NCBI GenBank assembly: GCA_023389135.1
Contig: JAEWEX010000092.1
Span: forward strand, 1-8,565
DNA length: 8,565 nucleotides
Source of the DNA: Pseudomonadota bacterium
Lineage (GTDB): Bacteria > Pseudomonadota > Alphaproteobacteria > Rhizobiales > Methylopilaceae
Direction: 5' to 3'
Position 1 is the first letter of the stretch. Every line of letters starts with the position of its first letter. Shown here in pieces: positions 1 through 4,696 of this stretch. Under the pieces are notes generated by a model. It was given only the letters and a program-made list of their open reading frames with translations, was not told the origin of the DNA and did not search any database. The translations under genes were made by a program, and so were the position numbers.

Positions 1-1077
1 GAGCCGGACGACGCAACGAAACCGCTGCTCGACCCGGTGTTGCGGCCGCTGTGGAACGCCTATGCTGCGCTGAAACACGAGCGTGCCCAGCGCGCCCCGC
101 TCGATCTCGACCTGCCGGAGCGCAAGATCCTGCTGAAGCAGGACGGCACCGTCGACCGGGTGATCGTGCCGCCGCGGCTCGACGCGCACCGGCTGATCGA
201 GGAGTTCATGATCCTCGCCAACGTCGCCGCCGCCGAGACGCTGACCCAGAAGCGCACGCCGCTGGTGTTCCGGGTCCATGACGAGCCGTCGCTGGAGAAG
301 GTCACCGCCCTGCGCGAGGTGCTGCAGGGGCTGGGCATCGACCTGCCCAAGACGGGCGCGCTGCGTCCCGCCCATTTCAACCGCATCCTGGCGCGCGTCG
401 CCGGCACCGAGAACGCGCAGTTGGTCAACGAGATCGTGCTGCGCAGCCAGGCGCAGGCGGAGTATTCCGCCGACAATTACGGCCATTTCGGCCTGAACCT
501 GCGCCGCTACGCCCATTTCACCTCGCCGATCCGCCGCTATGCGGACCTGATCGTCCACCGCGCCCTGATCCGTGCGCTGGACGCGGGCGACGATGGGCTG
601 CCCGACGCCATGACGGTGCCGGTGCTGAACGAGATCGGCGCGCAGATATCCGCCGCGGAGCGCCGCGCCATGCTGGCGGAGCGCGACACCGTGGACCGCC
701 TCATCGCCCACCACCTCGCCGACCGCATCGGCGCGACCTTCTCCGGCCGCATCTCCGGCGTGACGCGCGCCGGCCTGTTCGTGACGCTGGCGGAGACCGG
801 CGCCTCGGGCTTCATCCCGATCTCGACGCTGGGCAAGGAGTATTTCGTCCATGACGAGGCCCGCCAGATGCTGGTGGGCTCCGGCACCGGGGAGGCCCAC
901 CGGCTGGGCGACCTGGTGGAGGTGCGGCTTGTGGAAGCAGCGCCCGTCGCGGGCGCGCTGAGGTTTGAACTTCTGTCCGAGGGTCGCTACGTAAAGCCGG
1001 AGGGTCAGGGCGCGCGCAGGCGCCGCCGCGACGGCGGCGCAGCGAAGGCGACCCGGCGGAAAGGACGCGGATCATGA
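1..1077 (+). CDS. rnr: Ribonuclease R, C-terminal part (5' end outside window)
   Basis: This is the C-terminal 358 residues of RNase R, a processive 3'-to-5' exoribonuclease of the RNB (RNase II) family that degrades structured RNA in the cytoplasm. The frame is open from base 1, so the internal GTG at 37 is not the start. The visible part holds the end of the RNB catalytic domain, with the family signature HFTSPIRRYADLIVHRAL at about residues 172-189. An S1 RNA-binding domain follows at about 244-325 (GRISGVTRAGLFVTL, then GFIPISTLG). The protein ends in an Arg/Lys-rich tail (RRRRRDGG onwards), as is usual for RNase R and unlike RNase II. The catalytic aspartates lie upstream and cannot be seen. 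Its stop overlaps the next start as ATGA (1074-1077), so the two genes are probably translated together. Confidence 0.95.
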   Translation, partial: EPDDATKPLLDPVLRPLWNAYAALKHERAQRAPLDLDLPERKILLKQDGTVDRVIVPPRLDAHRLIEEFMILANVAAAETLTQKRTPLVFRVHDEPSLEKVTALREVLQGLGIDLPKTGALRPAHFNRILARVAGTENAQLVNEIVLRSQAQAEYSADNYGHFGLNLRRYAHFTSPIRRYADLIVHRALIRALDAGDDGLPDAMTVPVLNEIGAQISAAERRAMLAERDTVDRLIAHHLADRIGATFSGRISGVTRAGLFVTLAETGASGFIPISTLGKEYFVHDEARQMLVGSGTGEAHRLGDLVEVRLVEAAPVAGALRFELLSEGRYVKPEGQGARRRRRDGGAAKATRRKGRGS

Positions 1078-1511
1078 GCTGGCAGGCGATGGAAGCTCCC
1101 TCGGCGGGGCGCGACGTGATGCGCTCGGCGCTGCGCGGCATGCGCTGCCGCTGTCCGGCCTGCGGCGAGGGACGGCTGTTCGCCCGCTTCCTCAAGGTGG
1201 CCGACCACTGCGCCTCCTGCGGCGAGGCGCTGCACCACCACCGCGCCGACGACGCCCCGCCCTATGCGGTGATCTTCATCGTCGGACACCTGATCGTCGG
1301 CTTCGTTCTGTCGGTCGAGGTGGCATGGGCGCCGCCCATGTGGGTCCACCTTGCGATCTGGATGCCGCTGACGCTCGCCATGTCGCTGGCGATGCTGCCG
1401 CCGGTGAAGGGCGCGCTGGTGGGCGTGCAGTGGGCGCTGCGCATGCACGGCTTCGACCCCGCCTCGCCCGAGGCGCTGGAGTTCCGCTCCGAGGTCGGAA
1501 CGGCGCGATGA
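1074..1511 (+). CDS. DUF983 small membrane protein with zinc-ribbon-like cysteines
   Basis: A 145-residue protein of the DUF983 family, whose biochemical function I do not know. Two cysteine pairs, CPAC at 27-30 and CASC at 46-49, look like a small cytoplasmic zinc ribbon (CPACGEGRLF is typical of the family). Two hydrophobic helices follow, about 64-84 and 90-110, joined by the short turn APPMW. The layout is therefore a soluble metal-binding head on a two-helix membrane anchor. The ATG at 1074 has a good Shine-Dalgarno stretch, GGAAAGGA at 1058-1065, and overlaps the rnr stop; its own stop overlaps the NUDIX start in the same way. Placement between an RNA-degrading enzyme and a NUDIX hydrolase suggests joint expression, but a shared role is only inference. 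Confidence 0.88.
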   Translation: MSWQAMEAPSAGRDVMRSALRGMRCRCPACGEGRLFARFLKVADHCASCGEALHHHRADDAPPYAVIFIVGHLIVGFVLSVEVAWAPPMWVHLAIWMPLTLAMSLAMLPPVKGALVGVQWALRMHGFDPASPEALEFRSEVGTAR

Positions 1512-2242
1512 GCTATGTGGCCGCCCTCGACGAGGACAGCCGCCGCCTCGCCCAGCCCTGGCCCAACATGCGCCCGCGCGACGCCTCCACGATCCTGCTG
1601 GTCGACCGCGCGGGCCCCGAACCCAGGGTGCTGATGGGCCGCCGCCACGCCCGCCAGATCTTCATGCCGGACAAGTATGTCTTCCCCGGCGGCAGCGTCG
1701 ATCCCTACGACGCCCGGGTCCAGACCGCGCGCGGATTGCGGCCCGAGGTGGAGCGCCGCCTGCTGGCGCGCTCCCGCCGGGCGACGCCCGCCCGCGCCCG
1801 CGCCTATGCCATGGCGGCGGTGCGCGAGCTGGCCGAGGAGACCGGGCTGCTGATCGGCAGCACGGATGCGCCGTCGCGCCCCCTCGGCCATCCGCACTGG
1901 CGCCCCTTCGCGGAGGCGGGCCTGCTGCCGGCCCTCGACGAGCTTGCCTTCATCGCGCGAGCGGTAACGCCGCCGGGACGCCCGCGCCGCTTCGACACGC
2001 GCTTCTTCGCCGCCGACGCACGACTGGTCGCCGGCCGCGTCGAGGGGCTGGTCGGTCCCGACGCGGAGCTCACCGAGGTGGTCTGGGTCACCCTCGCCGA
2101 GGCCCGCGACCTCGACCTGCCGCGCGTCACCCGGGTGGTGCTGGACGACCTGGAGCGCTTCATCGACGAGGGCTATGCGCCCGCCCGCCCGGTGCCGTTC
2201 TACAAGCCCGCCAACGACCGCATGCGGCGCGAGGAACTCTGA
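1508..2242 (+). CDS. NUDIX hydrolase, NUDT19/CoA-diphosphatase-like, with split NUDIX box
   Basis: A 244-residue NUDIX superfamily protein. These enzymes hydrolyse nucleoside diphosphates linked to another group (X), with divalent metal ions. The second half of the NUDIX box is intact: R106-E107-L-A-E110-E111-T-G113, supplying the metal-binding glutamates. The first half is the FPGG turn at 59-62, but about 40 residues rich in Arg and Ala separate it from the helix, where the classical box has a short fixed spacing. This split box is known from the NUDT19-like branch, which includes mammalian CoA diphosphatase; the true substrate here is uncertain. The ATG at 1508 is chosen because it overlaps the DUF983 stop and gives a normal N-terminus; the frame is open upstream, but that stretch is antisense-like and overlaps DUF983. 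Likely the third gene of the rnr operon. Confidence 0.87.
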   Translation: MSYVAALDEDSRRLAQPWPNMRPRDASTILLVDRAGPEPRVLMGRRHARQIFMPDKYVFPGGSVDPYDARVQTARGLRPEVERRLLARSRRATPARARAYAMAAVRELAEETGLLIGSTDAPSRPLGHPHWRPFAEAGLLPALDELAFIARAVTPPGRPRRFDTRFFAADARLVAGRVEGLVGPDAELTEVVWVTLAEARDLDLPRVTRVVLDDLERFIDEGYAPARPVPFYKPANDRMRREEL

Positions 2243-2287
2243 GCCGCCGGCCGGGCTTTGGTCTCCAGGCAACGCAGAGAGGCTGAC

Positions 2288-2683
2288 ATGAGCGCCAGGA
2301 TCTATCCGACGCTGCGCTATGACGACGCCCCCGGCGCCATCGAGTGGCTGCACACGGTCGTCGGCTTCGAGACCCACGCGCGCTACGATGCGCCCGACGG
2401 CGGCGTCGCCCATGCCGAACTGCGGCTCGGCGACGCCATGGTGATGCTCGGCTCCTGGAAGGACGACTGGGCCAGGTCGAAGCGGCCGCGCGAGGCCGGC
2501 GGCGTTACCCAGGCGGCCTATATCGCGGTGGACGACGCCGACGCGCTCTATGCCCGCGCCACCGCGGCCGGGGCCGATGTCGTCCGCGCCATCGAGGACA
2601 CCGACCACGGATCGCGCGACTTCGCGCTGCGCGACCCGGAAGGCCATCTCTGGCATTTCGGCACCTACGATCCCCTGAGGTGA
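2288..2683 (+). CDS. VOC/glyoxalase-fold protein (PhnB-like)
   Basis: A 131-residue protein of the vicinal oxygen chelate superfamily (glyoxalase, bleomycin resistance, dioxygenase and PhnB-like proteins). It shows two beta-alpha-beta-beta-beta halves. The first opens with YPTLRYDDAPGAIEWLHTVV and carries H42 and E44 in VAHAEL. The second has AYIAVDDADALYARATAAG and ends with the typical FALRDPEGHLWHFGTY. Known members bind a metal or sequester small molecules; this one's substrate cannot be told. The ATG at 2288 is preferred over the in-frame TTG at 2258 because AGAGAGG lies at 2276-2282, five bases upstream, and the fold begins right after it. It sits 45 bp after the NUDIX gene in the same direction and may be cotranscribed, but it lacks the tight overlap of the genes before it. 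Confidence 0.88.
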   Translation: MSARIYPTLRYDDAPGAIEWLHTVVGFETHARYDAPDGGVAHAELRLGDAMVMLGSWKDDWARSKRPREAGGVTQAAYIAVDDADALYARATAAGADVVRAIEDTDHGSRDFALRDPEGHLWHFGTYDPLR

Positions 2684-2729
2684 CGGCTCCCGTCACGCCA
2701 CGCGACCTGCTAAGGCTCCGCGCCCCAGC

Positions 2730-2745
2730 GAGGTGAGTAGCGTTG
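2730..2745 (+). promoter_or_regulatory. Shine-Dalgarno and TTG start deciding the MFS N-terminus
   Basis: GAGGTGAG at 2730-2737 lies five bases before TTG at 2743-2745. No ATG or GTG is close by in frame: the next in-frame ATG (2794) would remove the start of the first transmembrane helix. The TTG start is therefore the best choice. Confidence 0.65.
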
Positions 2746-3921
2746 CGTCCCGAGAACCGGTCCCTGCCCGAGCCCTACGGCACCGCCATCGCCATGGCGG
2801 CCGCCATCGCCGCCATCAGCGTGGTCGGCGCGGCGATCGGCGTGACGACCCCGCTGCTCGCCTTCGAGATGGAGGCGCGCGGCGCATCCGCGACCTTCAT
2901 CGGCCTGAACACCGCCGTGATGGGCGTCTCCACCATCGTCACCGCGCCGCAGGTGCCGCGGCTAGCGGCCATGCTCGGCACGTCGCGCGCCATGCTGGCC
3001 TCGCTCGCGCTCGGCGCCGCCATGCTGCTGGCGTTCCACGTCGTCGAGCCGCTGTGGCTGTGGTTCCCGATCCGGTTCGTGTTCGGCGCGGCGCTGTCCG
3101 TGCTGTTCGTGCTGTCGGAGTTCTGGATCAACGCGGCGGCCCCCGACCACCGCCGCGGCTTCGTCATGGGGGTCTACGCCACCGTCCTGGCCATCGGCTT
3201 CGCGGTCGGGCCAGGCATCCTCGCCGTGCTGGGGACGCAGGGGCCGGCACCCTATCTCGCCGGCGCGGCGCTGTTCGCCCTCGCCGCCTGGCCGATCCTG
3301 CTGGCGGCGCGCTCCGCGCCGCGGCTGCCGAGAGAGGGCCGCGCGCGGGTGCTGGCCTTCGTTCTGGCCGCGCCGGCGGCCACACTGGCGGGGCTGATCG
3401 TTGGCGCGGTCGAACAGGGCGGCATGGCGTTCCTGCCGCTCTACGGCGCAGGCCTCGGCATGGCGGAGACGCGCGCGGTGCTGCTGGTCAGCGTCTTCAT
3501 CCTCGGCAATGTCGCGGTCCAGATTCCCGTCGGCCTGGTCTCCGACCGCATGGACCGCCGCAAGCTGCTGCTCGCCATCGGCGTCGCCGGTCTGGCGGGC
3601 ACGCTGGCCATCCCGGCGGTCGCGGGCGTTCCGGTGCTGTTCGAGGCGGTGGTGTTCGTCTGGGGCGGCGTGCTGGGCGCGCTCTACACGGTCGGCCTGG
3701 CGCATCTCGGCGCCCGCTTCCGCGGCCACGACCTGGCGGCGGCCAACGCCGCCTTCGTCATGTGCTACTCGCTGGGCTTCCTGGTCGGCCCGCCGGCGCT
3801 CGGCGCCGGCATGGACCTCGCCCCGCCCCACGGCATGCTGGCGCCCATCGCGGTGCTGCTGGCCGTCTACTGCGCGGTCGTCGCCCTGCGGCTGAGGTGC
3901 GAAGGCCCCTCCGGCGCTTGA
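2743..3921 (+). CDS. MFS transporter, YcaD/UMF2-like
   Basis: A 392-residue major facilitator superfamily membrane protein, a normal length for 12 transmembrane helices; hydrophobic segments fill almost all of the chain. The N-terminal half contains the segment RFVFGAALSVLFVLSEFWIN followed by HRRGFVMGVYATVLAIGFAVGP, which resembles the YcaD-type group of predicted permeases. The loop between the middle helices, IPVGLVSDRMDRRKLLL, is the MFS motif A (G-x-x-x-D-R-x-x-R-R). The substrate is unknown; sugar or drug efflux are both possible and neither is shown. A TTG start is supported by a strong ribosome binding site. The gene lies 59 bp after the VOC gene. Its stop codon TGA (3919-3921) falls inside the candidate -35 box of rpmG. 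Confidence 0.88.
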   Translation: MRPENRSLPEPYGTAIAMAAAIAAISVVGAAIGVTTPLLAFEMEARGASATFIGLNTAVMGVSTIVTAPQVPRLAAMLGTSRAMLASLALGAAMLLAFHVVEPLWLWFPIRFVFGAALSVLFVLSEFWINAAAPDHRRGFVMGVYATVLAIGFAVGPGILAVLGTQGPAPYLAGAALFALAAWPILLAARSAPRLPREGRARVLAFVLAAPAATLAGLIVGAVEQGGMAFLPLYGAGLGMAETRAVLLVSVFILGNVAVQIPVGLVSDRMDRRKLLLAIGVAGLAGTLAIPAVAGVPVLFEAVVFVWGGVLGALYTVGLAHLGARFRGHDLAAANAAFVMCYSLGFLVGPPALGAGMDLAPPHGMLAPIAVLLAVYCAVVALRLRCEGPSGA

Positions 3922-3986
3922 CTTCGAGGGCGCGATGCGTAGGGTGCGCCCTCACGATTTGACCGGCGCCTGAGCGCCGCACGGAG
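3917..3986 (+). promoter_or_regulatory. Candidate rpmG promoter and leader with two hairpins
   Basis: CTTGACT at 3917-3923 resembles an alphaproteobacterial -35 box; TAGGGT at 3940-3945, sixteen bases on, is a weaker -10. Two inverted repeats lie here. The first has an 8-bp perfect stem, GAGGGCGC (3926-3933) and GCGCCCTC (3946-3953), with a 12-base loop that spans the presumed -10. The second is a 6-bp stem with a CTGA loop, CGGCGC (3964-3969) and GCGCCG (3974-3979), ending three bases before the Shine-Dalgarno GGAG (3983-3986). A transcript from this promoter would keep only the second hairpin; a read-through transcript from the MFS gene would carry both. The promoter is a reading by eye; the stems are exact. 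Confidence 0.42.
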
Positions 3987-3994
3987 ATACGCCG

Positions 3995-4162
3995 ATGGCC
4001 AAGGCCACCACCATCAAAGTCCGGCTGGTCAGCACCGCCGACACCGGTTTCTTCTACGTCACGAAGAAGAACTCGCGCACCATGACCGAGAAGCTGGCCA
4101 TGAAGAAGTACGACCCCGTCGCGCGCAAGCACGTCGAGTTCAAGGAAGCCAAGATCAAGTGA
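3995..4162 (+). CDS. rpmG: 50S ribosomal protein L33
   Basis: A 55-residue basic protein of the large ribosomal subunit, the usual length for bacterial L33. The sequence runs [20 protein letters not shown], then [20 protein letters not shown], and ends [10 protein letters not shown]; this is nearly the textbook alphaproteobacterial L33. It has no cysteines, so it is the zinc-independent (C-minus) form, which does not change with zinc supply. The ATG at 3995 has GGAG at 3983-3986, eight bases upstream. The gene has its own candidate promoter and hairpins before it and an intrinsic terminator behind it, so it probably forms a single-gene transcription unit, with possible read-through from the MFS gene. 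Confidence 0.96.
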   Translation: MAKATTIKVRLVSTADTGFFYVTKKNSRTMTEKLAMKKYDPVARKHVEFKEAKIK

Positions 4163-4174
4163 GGCCCGGCCTCA
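4160..4174. repeat. Perfect 15-bp inverted repeat at the rpmG stop codon
   Basis: TGAGGCC and GGCCTCA flank a single C, and the left arm begins with the rpmG stop codon itself. With a one-base centre it is a near-continuous palindrome in DNA and a poor RNA hairpin unless its inner pairs open. It may protect the mRNA end or bind a protein, or be chance. Confidence 0.5.
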
Positions 4175-4190
4175 CCTGACGCCTTCCAAG

Positions 4191-4220
4191 CGCGGCCCCC
4201 GGGCCGCGTTTTTCGTTTTG
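4191..4220 (+). terminator. Rho-independent terminator of rpmG
   Basis: The stem CGCGGCCC (4191-4198) pairs with GGGCCGCG (4201-4208) and is followed directly by TTTTT, CG and TTTT (4209-4219). The central CC gives a loop of about four bases once the innermost pair opens. The three bases before the stem, AAG at 4188-4190, can extend pairing into the T-run. It lies 28 bp after the rpmG stop. Confidence 0.88.
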
Positions 4221-4297
4221 GGACGCAGGGATGTTGGCTTCGGCCGGGGCTTCGACGCCAGGCTGCCACGCTGAAAAAGATGCGGCGCGCCGTTCGT

Positions 4298-4339
4298 CCT
4301 CATGCTGAGGAGCGGCCGCAGGCCGCGTCTCGAAGCACG
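4298..4339. repeat. REP-like dispersed palindromic element
   Basis: The element contains CCTCATGCTGAGG (4298-4310; arms CCTCA and TGAGG), then GCGGCC-GCA-GGCCGC (4312-4326), then GTCTCGAAGCACG (4327-4339). From memory, strings of the type CTCATGCTGAGGAGC, a variable palindromic core, then GTCTCGAAG are scattered in many copies between genes of Rhizobiales genomes. Only one copy is in this window, so dispersal cannot be shown here. The right end reads CACGCACC where fuller copies often finish with GAGG, so this copy may be decayed. Confidence 0.55.
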
Positions 4340-4435
4340 CACCGCGGCAAAGCGGGACCGACCCGTTGCCTGCACTGTCCGTGATCTTGCCGGGCGCGCT
4401 CGGCTGCGCGCCACACATGACATTCATGAGAATGT

Positions 4436-4489
4436 GGCCGGCCGGAGTGCGACAGCACGGTGAGGCCACAGTGTCGATTCCGGCCGGCC
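4436..4489. repeat. 11-bp perfect inverted repeat with nested second stem
   Basis: GGCCGGCCGGA (4436-4446) is exactly complementary to TCCGGCCGGCC (4479-4489). Inside it, CGACA (4450-4454) pairs with TGTCG (4472-4476), giving an interrupted 16-pair helix with a small internal loop (GTG on one side, AT on the other) and a 17-base end loop. A GTGC-GACA-GCAC mini-hairpin (4447-4458) competes with the inner stem. Confidence 0.65.
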
Positions 4490-4490
4490 G

Positions 4491-4537
4491 ACCTCACGGA
4501 CCCAGGAGATGCGGCGGACCTGAGCGAGCCGTGAGGT
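4491..4537. repeat. 9-bp perfect inverted repeat
   Basis: ACCTCACGG (4491-4499) pairs perfectly with CCGTGAGGT (4529-4537) over a 29-base loop that contains CAGGAGATG. It starts one base after the preceding 11-bp repeat ends. The core CCTCAC (4492-4497) can alternatively pair with GTGAGG at 4460-4465, inside the loop of that repeat. Confidence 0.6.
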
Positions 4538-4617
4538 GTTTCTCGGAAACGCCGGAGAAGAGGTTTTATTCCGGCGCCGCCTGTCACCGGAACATTTGAA
4601 TAAAATGCGACGGAGTT

Positions 4618-4654
4618 CAAACAAAACCGCCGCAACCCAGTCGATGACTGTGCG
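4618..4654 (-). terminator. Possible pleD terminator (weak)
   Basis: On the minus strand, downstream of pleD, CGCA-CAGTC pairs with GACTG-(GGT bulge)-TGCG (positions 4654 down to 4631), with loop ATC. After the short GC-rich stretch GCGG comes TTTTGTTT. The T-rich tract is not directly next to the stem and the stem has a bulge, so this is only a candidate end for the divK-pleD transcript. Confidence 0.3.
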
Positions 4655-4696
4655 TCAACCTAAACGTTTAAGGTTTAGAAACGTGGTTTACGGCGA

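Larger units (their letters stand above)
4222..4696. other. Gene-free, hairpin-rich region between convergent rpmG and pleD
   Basis: 475 bp with no credible coding sequence. The open frames here have no good ribosome binding site, no recognisable fold, and are broken up by palindromes. Inverted repeats follow one another: 4298-4310, 4312-4326, 4346-4370 (9 bp with a 2-base bulge), 4393-4412 (7 bp), 4420-4435 (6 bp), 4436-4489 (11 bp plus 5 bp), 4491-4537 (9 bp), 4538-4550 (5 bp), 4564-4605 (two-part, AT-rich) and 4631-4654 (9 bp with a bulge). From about 4555 to 4690 the base composition is clearly richer in A+T than the genes around it. The first part (4222-4297) shows nothing I recognise apart from a short GGCTTCG direct repeat. 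Confidence 0.6.

Noticed and set aside
1262..2656. 464-residue open frame on the minus strand across DUF983, NUDIX and VOC genes
   Set aside because: It is antisense to three well-supported genes, is rich in Gly, Ala, Arg, His and Gln without a recognisable fold, and is the usual shadow frame in GC-rich DNA.
2733..3962. 409-residue open frame overlapping the MFS gene in another frame
   Set aside because: Arg/Gly/His-rich shadow; the frame at 2743 encodes a classic 12-helix transporter with motif A.
4340..4440. tRNA or other standard RNA gene in the intergenic region
   Set aside because: No T-loop GTTCGANTC pattern, no cloverleaf spacing and no CCA end could be found.
4298..4550. CRISPR array
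   Set aside because: The inverted repeats differ in sequence from each other; there are no regularly spaced direct repeats and no cas genes.
4155..4635. Several 66-111-residue open frames in the rpmG-pleD gap, both strands
   Set aside because: No ribosome binding sites, no recognisable fold, and the DNA is covered by inverted repeats. The frames are long only because of high G+C.
4657..4680. TTTAAGGTTTAG near pleD as a CtrA site
   Set aside because: It does not match TTAA-N7-TTAA, and it lies behind pleD where a CtrA-regulated promoter is not expected.
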